A stretch of DNA of 64,000 nt from Caprimulgus europaeus. Lineage: Eukaryota; Chordata; Aves; Caprimulgiformes; Caprimulgidae. The translations under genes were made by a program, and so were the position numbers. The DNA lies in contig OU015528.1 in the NCBI GenBank assembly GCA_907165065.1, positions 33,812,515 through 33,876,514 on the forward strand, read 5' to 3'. The notes under the pieces are model-generated. The model was not told where the DNA came from, searched no databases, and saw nothing but the letters and a program-made list of their open reading frames with translations. Of this stretch, positions 56,201 through 62,175 are shown piece after piece. Each line of letters opens with the position of its first letter. Positions within the stretch are counted from its first letter, which is position 1.

Positions 56201-59200
56201 CAGTAATTCAAAACCACGTAGGCATACTGCTGCTTCTGCTCGCAGTTTGGCAGGCAAAGGGACAAGACCAGGCCTTAAATACCACAGACATTTTTGCAAT
56301 TTGTGTTAAAAGAAGTTTTCCTCAAAATTGCAGTATCAAATCTGGGTATTTTCTCCCCTACAGATGAGCGTGACTTTGAAGATTTTTTTCTTGACTTTGA
56401 AGAAGATTTAAAAGCTCATCATTCAGTGCAATGCTCACCTTCTCCAGGTATGAAACTGCCAGACAGATAGGAATCCACGCACAGTATTACCAGATGTTCT
56501 AGGCGCAGAACAAACTCTGAATCTGCTACTAGGATAGTAACATGATGTCTTGCAATAATTTGATGAGATTAACACAAATACATTGCACAATAATATAAAT
56601 TTTGCATTGAAGTCCAGAAAACTATTCAGCTACTAAATTCATCTATGAGTGTAACAAAAGTTTTACCCAGTTCTCAGGCAGATCCTCACTCCAGGCCCCT
56701 TTCCACAGGAACTGGTGCCCTTATCGAGGGAATGAGAGAGCAAAGGCTCTGTTCTACCAAGACACAGATGATAAAGGGCAGCACAATCTTTGCTCGCTCA
56801 GTCTTTTGCAAAGCTAAAGTAATTCTTCTCAACTTCACTGATTTATTCTACACTTGAGCTTCTTGATCAACACACAATTTAGTTCAATGTCTAGGAAATA
56901 CCAAACACTACTGTATTGATGTACAAAATCCATCACAAAGGACCCCCAGCACTGTCATTTTCTTTGTAGAATAGTGTTATCCCTGGCTTCACAGTGTGGC
57001 AGAAAGGAAAAAGAAATACATTGATTGAATTGCAAAGCTAGGGGTCACAAATTCCACAGAAAGTTTCCTTTAAGGCAAGGAAAGAACCATGTCTTTGGAA
57101 GGTTGCTTCTAGCTTTAGCAGCCATGGTCATAAGTTTTGCTTGCTTGATTCAGCAACCATTTTCCCTAGCCATGGTTTCATCATGAAACATGAACAAAAA
57201 GGCCGAAGTGACAACTAGTACTTCAGCATTCATTCAAAGCCAAGATTCTTGTTTGTAACAGCAATTAATAATACATTTTTTAAAGTTATGTAAAGAGGAA
57301 TAGAAAAGGCAGGAACCCAAAGAATTTAGAACCATTTGACCTATGGGCTAAATATAACTACTGAGTTCATGAAAACGTCTCTGTCTTCAAGGTGAGTTAT
57401 CACCAGACCCAAGAGAAAACTTAATTTACTTTCCACGCTGATCTTTCAAATGGTATCTTAGAAAAACTCGTGAACTGACACAACAGATGCTTATGCCTAC
57501 TTGATAGCAACAGCTCTAGTCACGTGGAGTGCATCTCAGCTGCAGGGTTTTGTCTTCGTGGAGAAGCAGAGACCACTGTGAAGGACTTGCTTTGAGAGAG
57601 CATAGCTGCTTCACACTAGGATAAATAACATTTCTCAGACTGCAGAGCATTCATCTTCAACTGCACAGCATATGCACCTCAATTCTCTGAGAATACACAG
57701 CAGGCTTCAATTGTAATGATTTGACTTCAGCCACAGGTCATGAGAAGCCCCTCCAGAAAGGCAGCACTACCAAATGCAAAGACAGCTGCAATTTTCTTGG
57801 ACTATGTAATGACATGTTATGAGATAGCCAAAGTACATCCATCCATATCCATTACATCATACTTCACCAGGACTCATTAGCAAGCTGTCCCAGATTTGTG
57901 AGAGGTATCTTTTTCAGATTTTTTTAACACACTGAAAAACATCACAGCATTTCTTGAAACTACAGACTGGACATTCACATTGTACTTGTACTGCTAGGCA
58001 AAAAAAGAAACCCATAGACTATTCAGGTTGAGGGACAAAGACTTAAGTGACCAGTAATGCAACATGCATATGAGCAGCACGTTATCAAGCTCTTGGATTA
58101 CTCCAAAGGAAGAGCAAATTTCCAGCTTCCTTTTTGGCTGTGCTAAGAATCTGCAAGAAACATGAAACTTAATGTCTTGGAAAGCACAAAATTATTTTTT
58201 ATTTTACATGGGTTTCCCTTGCCCTTTTTTATTTTGTCATTTCAGGTCCCTTCAAACCATGTGACCATCTGTTTGGTAGCTGGCTGATCAGAATTGGAGT
58301 GTGGACCATAGTGGGTTTGACCTTTATTTGCAATGCACTGGTGTCTGCTACAGTTTTCAGATCTCCGTTATATGGGTCGTCCATAAAACTTTTGATCGGT
58401 TTAATAGCTGTTGTAAATGCTTTGATGGGTTTGGCCAGTGGAGTACTGGCTAGCGTGGATGCATCAACGTTTGGTAGTTTTGCTCAGTACGGAGCACAGT
58501 GGGAAAGTGGAATTGGTTGCCAAATAACCGGTCTTCTCTCCATTTTTGCCTCAGAGGCTTCCATTTTCCTCCTTACCCTGGCTGCACTTGAACGTGCATT
58601 CTCTGTAAAGCACACTGCGAAGTTTGAAACAAAATTCTCCACTGCTAGTGTAAAAATTGCCATTTTCTTTTGCTTTGTGTTGGCACTAATCATTGCAGTG
58701 ATACCACTGCTCACTGGGAGTGAGTATGGGGTTTCTCCTCTTTGTTTACCACTGCCATTTGGAGATCCCACTGCCATGGGCTACATGGTAGCACTGGTAT
58801 TGCTGAACTCCCTTTGCTTTCTGGTAATGACTATTGCATATACAAAGCTCTACTGTAGTTTAGAAAAGGGCGAACTAGACAACATTTGGGATTGCTCTAT
58901 GGTCAAACATATAGCGTTGCTACTCTTTACTAATTGCATTCTTTATTGCCCTGTGGCCTTCTTATCTTTTTCCTCCTTACTAAACCTCACTTTTATCAGC
59001 CCAGAAGTGATTAAGTCAATATTGCTAGTGATTGTCCCACTGCCTGCATGTCTAAACCCACTCCTTTATATACTTTTCAATCCACACTTTAAGGAGGACT
59101 TGGGAGGTCTGCGAAAGCAAACTTTGTTATGGAAGAGATCAAAACATTCTAGTCTGATCTCTGTGAATTCAGAAGATATAGAAAAACAATCTTGTGACTC

Positions 59201-59336
59201 AACACAAGCATTGGTAACCTTCACAAGTGCCAGCATATCGTATGACATGCCTACCAGCAATTCACTAATGCCATCGTCTTATCAAATGACAGAAAGCTGC
59301 CATCTTTCATCAGTTGCATTTGTCCCATGTCGCTAG
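8186..59336 (+). CDS. LGR5: LGR5, R-spondin receptor (LRR GPCR); exons 2-18, exon 1 upstream of window
   Basis: The CDS is a join of 17 exons: 8186-8257, 22895-22966, 24530-24601, 35287-35502, 38262-38333, 40938-41006, 42919-42990, 43811-43882, 43990-44058, 44183-44254, 47139-47204, 47412-47483, 48438-48509, 50380-50505, 55242-55387, 56364-56447 and 58246-59336. Every intron is GT-AG and the joined frame has no internal stop: one split codon plus 837 residues. In residue numbers used below, 1 is the first complete codon of exon 2. The chain has about 16-17 LRRs (1-398), a cysteine-bearing hinge (399-480), seven membrane helices (about 489-755) and a cytoplasmic tail. Known role of the family: plasma-membrane receptor for R-spondins that potentiates Wnt signalling and marks epithelial stem cells. 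LGR5 is preferred over LGR4 and LGR6 because of the hinge sequence, the [11 protein letters not shown] tail block and the terminal [13 protein letters not shown], which I recognise from mammalian LGR5. Signal peptide and LRRNT are missing only because exon 1 lies outside the window. Confidence 0.96.
9367..9411 (+). repeat. A-rich simple repeat
   Basis: About 45 bases of almost pure A are broken by three single G residues. It could be a decayed poly(A) tract, but no retrogene or element is recognisable directly upstream. Confidence 0.85.
11594..11640 (+). repeat. Imperfect CATA / CA microsatellite
   Basis: The tract runs acacatacatacatacgcat and then atatgcacacacccatgcat, an alternating purine-pyrimidine run with interruptions. 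Confidence 0.7.
11697..13028 (+). mobile_element. CR1 LINE, 5'-truncated, reverse-transcriptase part, frame-broken
   Basis: About 1.33 kb of CR1 in sense orientation with LGR5. It starts inside the reverse transcriptase domain (ggggaactacaggccggtca) and ends with the CR1-type tandem attctatgattctatgat. RT motifs are visible at 11923-12240: [22 protein letters not shown] and FTDDTKL (the FxDD active-site box, Thr where CR1 usually has Ala). The endonuclease domain and all of ORF1 are absent. The reading frame changes near 11911-11920 and again near 12600, and stops follow at about 12718, so the copy is dead. Full CR1 elements are about 4.5 kb, so only the 3' third remains. It is more GC-rich than the flanks, as expected for a relatively young CR1. 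Confidence 0.95.
11923..12618 (+). pseudogene. CR1 reverse-transcriptase fragment (231-codon open stretch)
   Basis: This is the longest intact stretch of the dead CR1 polymerase. It carries the finger/palm motifs [14 protein letters not shown] and FTDDTKL. It begins at a GTG codon (Val), not a real start, and is flanked by frameshifts that put the preceding (11753-11925) and following (12458-12718) pol segments in another frame. It has no expected function. Confidence 0.9.
14868..14930 (+). repeat. Purine (GGAA/GAAG) tract
   Basis: About 60 bases of nearly pure purine, including gaagggaagaagggaagaag. Such homopurine runs can form triplex DNA. On the minus strand the tract lies within a 146-codon spurious open frame. 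Confidence 0.75.
15498..15522 (+). repeat. GTTT microsatellite
   Basis: The tract tttttttgtttgtttgtttg contains four or five copies of GTTT flanked by T runs. Confidence 0.8.
16700..16880. promoter_or_regulatory. AT-rich block dense in TAATTA homeodomain cores (candidate enhancer)
   Basis: TTAATTAA occurs at 16709 and 16829, and TAATTA-type cores at 16742, 16841 and 16852, plus ATTAAT at 16865. The block looks like many vertebrate conserved non-coding elements, but conservation cannot be seen from one sequence, and AT-rich DNA produces such motifs by chance. Confidence 0.3.
17985..18028 (+). repeat. AT/ATAC simple repeat
   Basis: The tract reads tacatatacatacatatata and continues tttatatatacatatataaa, an imperfect alternating AT tract. 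Confidence 0.8.
18874..19090 (-). mobile_element. CR1 LINE 3'-end fragment, reverse orientation
   Basis: It begins with four 8-bp units TCACAGAA (18874-18905), the reverse complement of a CR1 3' tandem. It continues with ggattggaagggacctcaaa, tctagtccaatccccctgc and ctccacaacctccctgggca, the standard CR1 3' region read on the minus strand. It fades out after about 19090. Confidence 0.92.
20400..20830 (+). mobile_element. Probable ancient, highly diverged CR1-like LINE relic
   Basis: Several landmarks in order resemble an old CR1 pol region: aatattggaggaattagac, gaattccaaaggattggggg, gttgtgccagtgttcagaa, ggcctgaagtcagttccac, and tttctgacattgtcagtttg. All frames are broken. The assignment rests on remembered CR1 landmarks and needs a sensitive search. 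Confidence 0.5.
22722..22740 (+). repeat. Poly(T) run
   Basis: About 19 uninterrupted T bases about 155 nt upstream of exon 3. It could be the reverse of a decayed poly(A) or plain slippage. Confidence 0.85.
22895..22966 (+). CDS. LGR5: LGR5 exon 3 (LRR)
   Basis: This 72-nt exon has acceptor tttacag, donor gtaagt and phase 2-2. It encodes residues 25-48, beginning [15 protein letters not shown], a classic LxxNxLxxIPxxAF repeat. LRRs in this early part of the ectodomain contribute to R-spondin binding on the concave face in LGR4/5 structures (family knowledge). A T-rich tract about 155 nt upstream (22722-22740) lies outside the normal polypyrimidine position. Confidence 0.95.
22967..24529 (+). 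other. LGR5: LGR5 intron 3 (1.6 kb)
   Basis: AT-rich sequence. I see no repeat or other gene in it. The stretch 24170-24330 is less AT-biased than its surroundings, without recognisable features. Confidence 0.85.
24530..24601 (+). CDS. LGR5: LGR5 exon 4 (LRR)
   Basis: This 72-nt exon has acceptor atgtag, donor gtgagt and phase 2-2. It encodes residues 49-72, beginning [15 protein letters not shown], one full LRR that is nearly identical to mammalian LGR5 at this position. Intron 3 before it is only 1.6 kb, and intron 4 after it is 10.7 kb. Confidence 0.95.
27024..27034 (+). promoter_or_regulatory. Candidate TCF/LEF binding site in intron 4
   Basis: CCTTTGATCTT is the optimal TCF/LEF sequence used in Wnt reporters. 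LGR5 is an established Wnt/TCF target in mammals, so an intronic site is plausible. One such 11-mer proves nothing by itself. Confidence 0.3.
27955..28022 (+). repeat. Imperfect TA/TG alternating tract
   Basis: It contains atgtgtatgtgtgtgtacat and then ggatatatatatgcacacac, alternating purine-pyrimidine with interruptions. Confidence 0.7.
30400..32200. other. Unidentified relatively GC-rich block in intron 4
   Basis: This 1.8-kb part is visibly richer in G and C than the rest of the intron, for example ccccaggggtgtgtgaacgg on the minus strand and many CCTG/CAGG words. It has no long open frame, CpG-island density or repeat signature that I recognise. It may be a transposon insertion of a type I cannot name, or an old exonised region. 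Confidence 0.4.
31768..31792. repeat. Perfect 11-bp inverted repeat (hairpin)
   Basis: GAGCCATGTTT, a 3-nt loop, then AAACATGGCTC. The stem has no mismatch. It lies inside the GC-rich block of intron 4. Confidence 0.85.
35287..35502 (+). CDS. LGR5: LGR5 exon 5 (three fused LRRs)
   Basis: This 216-nt exon is exactly three 72-nt LRR units without intervening introns. Acceptor is tcctag, donor gtaagt, phase 2-2. It encodes residues 73-144: [31 protein letters not shown] and [15 protein letters not shown] repeats. A glycosylation sequon (Asn-Leu-Ser) lies in FGNLSSL near the end. The upstream frame stays open only back to about 35231. The first in-frame stop after the donor is immediate (CTG TAA). 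Confidence 0.96.
35503..38261 (+). other. LGR5: LGR5 intron 5 (2.8 kb)
   Basis: No element recognised apart from a short (TA)n run at 37593-37605. The sequence is AT-rich and has no support for exons. Confidence 0.85.
38262..38333 (+). CDS. LGR5: LGR5 exon 6 (LRR)
   Basis: This 72-nt exon has acceptor ccctgcag, donor gtgagt and phase 2-2. It encodes residues 145-168, beginning [17 protein letters not shown], one LRR with an internal Cys where mammalian LGR5 also has one. It follows the IPDYAF repeat of exon 5 exactly as in mammalian LGR5. Confidence 0.95.
38334..40937 (+). other. LGR5: LGR5 intron 6 (2.6 kb)
   Basis: It contains T runs just after the donor (38362-38380) and at 39349-39361, and an A run at 40491-40501. 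Nothing else is recognised. Confidence 0.85.
40938..41006 (+). CDS. LGR5: LGR5 exon 7 (23-residue LRR)
   Basis: This 69-nt exon has acceptor cacacag, donor gtaagt and phase 2-2. It encodes residues 169-191, beginning [17 protein letters not shown], a repeat one residue shorter than the 24-residue norm. The acceptor was placed at 40936-40937 because this leaves one base to complete the Leu codon begun in exon 6 and keeps GAT TTA AAT in frame. Confidence 0.94.
41007..42918 (+). other. LGR5: LGR5 intron 7 (1.9 kb)
   Basis: A pyrimidine stretch lies at 41395-41415, and the 3' end is strongly T-rich. No repeat family or exon is recognised. Confidence 0.85.
42919..42990 (+). CDS. LGR5: LGR5 exon 8 (LRR)
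   Basis: This 72-nt exon has acceptor ttttgtag, donor gtaagt and phase 2-2. It encodes residues 192-215, beginning [17 protein letters not shown], one LRR. The intron before it ends in a strong T-rich tract. In mammals this repeat precedes the irregular centre of the LRR solenoid (family knowledge). Confidence 0.95.
42991..43810 (+). other. LGR5: LGR5 intron 8 (820 bp)
   Basis: It contains a 16-bp perfect palindrome at 43663-43678 followed by a second copy of its AGAGGTGCAC arm. Nothing else is recognised. Confidence 0.85.
43663..43696. repeat. 16-bp perfect palindrome plus repeated arm
   Basis: CAGAGGTGCACCTCTG (43663-43678) equals its own reverse complement. GAGAGGTGCACA follows at 43686, repeating the AGAGGTGCAC half. 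Confidence 0.85.
43811..43882 (+). CDS. LGR5: LGR5 exon 9 (LRR)
   Basis: This 72-nt exon has acceptor tttgcag, donor gtatgt and phase 2-2. It encodes residues 216-239, beginning [18 protein letters not shown], one LRR. It opens a compact cluster: exons 9, 10 and 11 lie within 444 bp, separated by introns of 107 and 124 nt. Its donor is one of only two phase-2 donors here that do not create an immediate stop on read-through. Confidence 0.95.
43990..44058 (+). CDS. LGR5: LGR5 exon 10 (23-residue LRR)
   Basis: This 69-nt exon has acceptor ttctag, donor gtaagt and phase 2-2. It encodes residues 240-262, beginning [17 protein letters not shown]. This is the irregular repeat whose [12 protein letters not shown] motif is diagnostic for the LGR4/5/6 group and matches LGR5 well. 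Confidence 0.95.
44183..44254 (+). CDS. LGR5: LGR5 exon 11 (LRR)
   Basis: This 72-nt exon has acceptor ttcaacag, donor gtacgt and phase 2-2. It encodes residues 263-286, beginning [18 protein letters not shown], one LRR. A run of 14 or more T bases lies 15-30 nt upstream of the acceptor and presumably serves as the polypyrimidine tract of the very short intron 10. Confidence 0.95.
44255..47138 (+). other. LGR5: LGR5 intron 11 (2.9 kb)
   Basis: No named repeat is recognised. The part at 45280-45660 is less AT-rich than its flanks and carries a 108-codon open frame (45222-45548) with no recognisable motif. I treat that frame as chance. Confidence 0.8.
47139..47204 (+). CDS. LGR5: LGR5 exon 12 (22-residue LRR)
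   Basis: This 66-nt exon has acceptor tattacag, donor gtaagc and phase 2-2. It encodes residues 287-308, beginning [18 protein letters not shown]. The repeat is two residues short, as it is in mammalian LGR5. It carries two cysteines four residues apart (PCFTAC). From memory, mammalian LGR5 has only the second, with Ser at the first position. Confidence 0.94.
47412..47483 (+). CDS. LGR5: LGR5 exon 13 (LRR)
   Basis: This 72-nt exon has acceptor atttcag, donor gtgagt and phase 2-2. It encodes residues 309-332, beginning [18 protein letters not shown], one LRR. It is separated from exon 12 by an intron of only 207 nt. Confidence 0.95.
47484..48437 (+). other. LGR5: LGR5 intron 13 (954 bp)
   Basis: It holds a CTTTGATCTTT motif at 47583 and a CR1 3' scrap at 47711-47775. 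Nothing else is seen. Confidence 0.85.
47711..47775 (+). mobile_element. CR1 LINE 3'-end scrap
   Basis: The short piece gggactagatgatctttgta, then ggaccctttcaactgaact and attctatcctgttcta, is a diverged CR1 3' terminus in sense orientation. Confidence 0.8.
48438..48509 (+). CDS. LGR5: LGR5 exon 14 (LRR)
   Basis: This 72-nt exon has acceptor ttttgtag, donor gtaagt and phase 2-2. It encodes residues 333-356, beginning [18 protein letters not shown], one LRR. It is the last of the 72-nt exons before the C-terminal part of the solenoid. Confidence 0.95.
48510..50379 (+). other. LGR5: LGR5 intron 14 (1.9 kb)
   Basis: A pyrimidine-rich stretch lies at about 49660-50000, and a short ACAC-type run near 49505-49525. 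No exon or named repeat is recognised. Confidence 0.8.
50380..50505 (+). CDS. LGR5: LGR5 exon 15 (terminal LRRs and start of C-cap)
   Basis: This 126-nt exon has acceptor gttatacag, donor gtgagt and phase 2-2. It encodes residues 357-398: [18 protein letters not shown], then [14 protein letters not shown] and SSENFPELK. It therefore covers the last two LRR-like units. The final Lys codon is split AA|G with exon 16. Confidence 0.95.
50506..55241 (+). other. LGR5: LGR5 intron 15 (4.7 kb)
   Basis: It contains a reverse CR1 piece at 51254-51405. The stretch 52480-53160 is less AT-biased, with T and A runs. No exon is recognised. Confidence 0.85.
51254..51405 (-). mobile_element. CR1 LINE 3'-end fragment, reverse orientation
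   Basis: Read on the + strand it is acagaatcacaggatggttg, then gttggaagggacttctgga, tcttttccaacccccctgct and gtccagctgggcttttgaat, the CR1 3' region on the minus strand. It ends at about gatggagactcca. Confidence 0.93.
55242..55387 (+). CDS. LGR5: LGR5 exon 16 (LRR C-cap and hinge)
   Basis: This 146-nt exon has acceptor tctacag and donor gtaata, phase 2 in and phase 1 out. It encodes residues 399-446. The [13 protein letters not shown] block (Cys 408, 409, 414) is the conserved cysteine box of the hinge that links the LRR solenoid to helix 1 in glycoprotein-hormone-receptor-type GPCRs. ENSSID contains a glycosylation sequon. The acceptor position is fixed by completion of the Lys codon. The same frame runs on open into intron 16 as far as a TAG at 55618. 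Confidence 0.95.
55388..56363 (+). other. LGR5: LGR5 intron 16 (976 bp), in-frame open for its first 77 codons
   Basis: The exon-16 frame continues through the donor to a TAG at 55618-55620. The extension has no hydrophobic membrane segment. No AATAAA is visible in the intron. The rest holds nothing recognised. Confidence 0.8.
56364..56447 (+). CDS. LGR5: LGR5 exon 17 (acidic hinge)
   Basis: This 84-nt exon has acceptor ccctacag and donor gtatga, phase 1-1. It encodes residues 447-475 (first and last split), with the strongly acidic [16 protein letters not shown] stretch and SVQCSPSP. Cys470 is expected to pair with the exon-16 cysteine box. It matches the mammalian LGR5 hinge closely, with Phe replacing Leu twice. 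It is symmetric, so skipping it would keep the frame. Confidence 0.94.
56448..58245 (+). other. LGR5: LGR5 intron 17 (1.8 kb)
   Basis: Read-through from exon 17 stops within eight codons. No named repeat or exon is recognised. The 3' end has a long T-rich tract before the exon-18 acceptor. Confidence 0.85.
58246..59336 (+). CDS. LGR5: LGR5 exon 18 (seven-helix domain, C-tail, stop)
   Basis: The exon starts after atttcag, completing a Gly codon, and ends with TAG at 59334. It encodes residues 475-837. Helix 1 begins near WLIRIGVW (487-494). The Cys pair that bridges helix 3 to extracellular loop 2 is 566 (GIGC) and 641 (SPLC). The helix-3 E/DRY equivalent is Glu590-Arg591 in [10 protein letters not shown]; mammalian LGR5 has Gly after the Arg. 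Helix 7 has NPLLY at 59055-59069. The tail is rich in Ser and Thr ([28 protein letters not shown]) and ends VAFVPCR. Helices lack obvious gaps or frameshifts. A GTG at 58299 opens a long frame but is only Val493 inside helix 1, not a start. Confidence 0.97.
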
Positions 59337-60697
59337 TTTCAGCGGCAGTACGGAAAATATCTATGTTTACAAATTTTTTAATCTGGAAAGTAAGTATGAG
59401 TGTGTGTATACAAGCTAGAGAGTGCCTCTGAGTCATTGTTACACACATCAGAAAACAGACAATAGCAAAACTTGCAGCAGGCTGAAAATCCAATACTTGA
59501 GCCTTCTCAGCTTGCTTCCAAAATGCTGGGGTGAAGAGGGAAATTGAAAGCTGCTGCAGTTTGTGCAGTACTATCAGCTGCTCTCTTGTAAAGTAGCACT
59601 ACTCAGAAAGGGCATCAGCTGGTCAAGAGCAAAAATACCACATTAAACTGGTAAGCCTTTTTTTTCAAAGCATCGCCTGATACAGTTTGTTTTCAGGGGT
59701 TGGGGGTTTTTTCGTGTTTATTGTAATTTGTTTTAATAATAGCTTTTCAGTGCCATGACTGTTTTTATAAGCTTCTGTGTATAGCCCTCATTCAGCAAGG
59801 TATCTAAGTGGAAGGGTAGTCCTGCTGAACTTCAAGTTTCAAAACAGACTCTGATGAAGCCCTTTTTGATAAAGCTGACTTAATAGTTTAACCAGCAATG
59901 GGTTTGGTTTTCAGAAGTCATTTAACTTCACAAAGCATTTTTAATTGTCAGCTAAACCTACAAAATTAACATGGTGTGAAAGAAGTTATTCAAGATCCTG
60001 TTAAGCACTTAAAATATAATTGTAAATGGCAAGCTATTGGCACATGGATATTTTTCTAGTGAGGTTCTGCACAGTTTGCTCCTGAATTGTTACCATGTCA
60101 ATAGAATTACTCACAAAATTACTGATGGTAAAACTGTCAGACAACTCATAGAATTTGAGGGTGAAAAATACTACATAGAAAGTCATCATGCTGAGGGCAA
60201 CTAAAGGACACCAAAGGCACTGATATAGAAACATTAATTTAAGGTCATCTGTCTAAGAACAAAAACTGTAGTCCTGCTCTTGGCATGATCTCTGTCCTGT
60301 GAAACAGTGATTCTAGAAAGCCTCTAGTTCATGGTCACTAGTCAGTTCAAGATTTAGAGGCCACTGTGTCCTTTTGGCTAAGGAGAGCCAATATCCTTAG
60401 CCAAGGCAATATCAAATAGGAGCGAAGAGGTTGTATGATTTATGTTCTTAGCACTGATGCAAGCACTACTAGGATATTTCAAACAGTTCTTGCATTCACA
60501 TGCTGTAAATAACATTGTGAAATTGAAAAGGATAAAAATATCATAAATTTAAAGCAGCTTAAGAAAGCACTGATTTGATCACAGTTTATAAGTAGCTTCT
60601 TCTGGGAAACTGGAGTTTGAGAGCAGAGAACCACAGAGTCAAGAGAAGAATCTGGTAAGATCAACTGGAAGTTGACGTTAGGGATATGTAGTATAGA

Positions 60698-60703
60698 AAT
60701 AAA
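60698..60703 (+). terminator. LGR5: Possible proximal poly(A) signal
   Basis: An AATAAA about 1.36 kb after the stop is followed by gactgtgatggtc. If used, it would give a short 3' UTR that loses three of the four Pumilio-type sites. There is no direct evidence of use. Confidence 0.3.
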
Positions 60704-62150
60704 GGTGCAAATTGTTGACTGTGATGGTCACCAAAAATGTCTAAATTCAAAATGGATATATTGCCAAAAAAAAGGTATTGGAGCAGCTATTGGAATTCAG
60801 AGACTTCCGATGGCTTTAATTTAGGAAAAGGTTAGGTTAGATTAGATTAGCAGAGTTCCTCTCTGGCTTTAAATCTGTTAATACTTTGCTGAATCAAAGC
60901 ATGTATGTTTACATCCCAGTTAGAGAGAAGAGACTTCAGGACTTTGCCAAGTCTACTGTCAAGATATCTGAGACGACAGAGCCACCTTCACTTCCCTAGA
61001 AAATTAGTCTTTGACTCTGGCCAAGCCATCAGGGGATATTCCAGTATTCCTTGCTCACAGCTGGCACATTTGCTTGAGTGAGTTGATCATTTAAGACACA
61101 AAAGTCCACAAATTTACTTTTTTGTTGTTAAAAATAGCTCCCTGAGGAGTAACATTTAATAGCCCAGTACTCACTGCTCAGTTAATGGCCACTCAACCTC
61201 CAGGTGAATGAGAATAATTTTTTAACATTACCAAGGTTAGGCTAGCCCAGTAATTAAGGTAATCAGTTACAGATGATCTCTGTTGTTCATTTGTTACTGT
61301 GTATAAAACTTCCTGGGACTCAAAGGACAGATTTTTCACAATGGATAATTTGTTGCCAACAATGGATATGCCTTGATTTTCTTGTCCATTCACACTGGCA
61401 TATTTTTAGTTTTGCAGTTACAAATGGCATCAGTTGACTTTGGCTGACATGTTTATCCTTCAGGAAAAAAAATGAAGCAATGCCGAAATTATGTGTGATA
61501 AAGTCAGCTGAATACTTATCTTAATCCTTTATCTCTTGTGGCTTTCGAAGCAGTACAGCATACAGCTGGAGGATGATGTCTGAAATCACTTTGGATTAAA
61601 CAGAGGCTCAGTCAACCATTGCACAATACCTATTACCATGTTTACTTAGCTTTAATTTAACTGGGGTCCAGCTGTGCTGCACTGTTTAATGGCAGTGAAA
61701 TTCCTTTCAGCTCACTATATTTAAGAAGTTTGTGAAGTGATTTGAGAAGCAAGATAATGTTATAATTCTAAAGACTAGTTAAAGAAAGCTTCTTTTATCA
61801 AAACTTTTTTAGCTTGCAGAAAGTCCTAAAGGCTTTGTGTCTTATTTTTATAAGCATGTTTGAAATATTTTGATCAGATATTTTAAACTTGAAATTGTTA
61901 AAATTCATTTAATAGATTTTTAAAGTAAAATGTGTAAATATAGAACCGTATTTATTATTAGAGTGAAATGCAGTCACGGTAAAGGACATGAGATTAAGCC
62001 CTGTACAGTTTCATATTATATTTGCTATATTTTCTGCTCATATATATTACTAAATTCATTATCTGTAAATAATATAATGTAAATGTGTAGTGATTGTAAA
62101 TAGGTGATATGCTTTCTTTTCTATCAGTGTTCCAAACATATGTAAGTTGT

Positions 62151-62156
62151 AATAAA
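62151..62156 (+). terminator. LGR5: Canonical poly(A) signal of LGR5
   Basis: AATAAA is followed after about 20 nt by a GT-containing stretch (gagtgttt at about 62175), which fits a downstream element. It lies in the last AT-rich part of the presumed 3' UTR. Confidence 0.75.
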
Positions 62157-62175
62157 ATGTGACTACACAGTAAAG

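Larger units (their letters stand above)
59337..62175 (+). other. LGR5: LGR5 3' untranslated region
   Basis: About 2.8 kb of AT-rich sequence without sustained coding frames follows the TAG and ends just after the AATAAA at 62151. It contains four exact UGUAAAUA (Pumilio-type) motifs at 60504, 61933, 62064 and 62095, and a UAUUUAUUAUU stretch near 61950. The cleavage position is inferred as 15-25 nt after the signal. Confidence 0.8.

Noticed and set aside
58299-59336. A 345-codon open frame as a stand-alone gene starting at 58299
   Set aside because: Its first codon is GTG (Val) inside helix 1. The frame continues upstream to the exon-18 acceptor at 58246, and the product is clearly the C-terminal part of LGR5.
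8186-59336. LGR4 or LGR6 as the identity
   Set aside because: Hinge sequence, tail block [11 protein letters not shown] and the C-terminus match LGR5 as I know it. LGR4 and LGR6 have different tails.
60829-60852. Telomere-like ggttaggttagattag repeat
   Set aside because: Too short and irregular. Only one or two partial TTAGG units are present.
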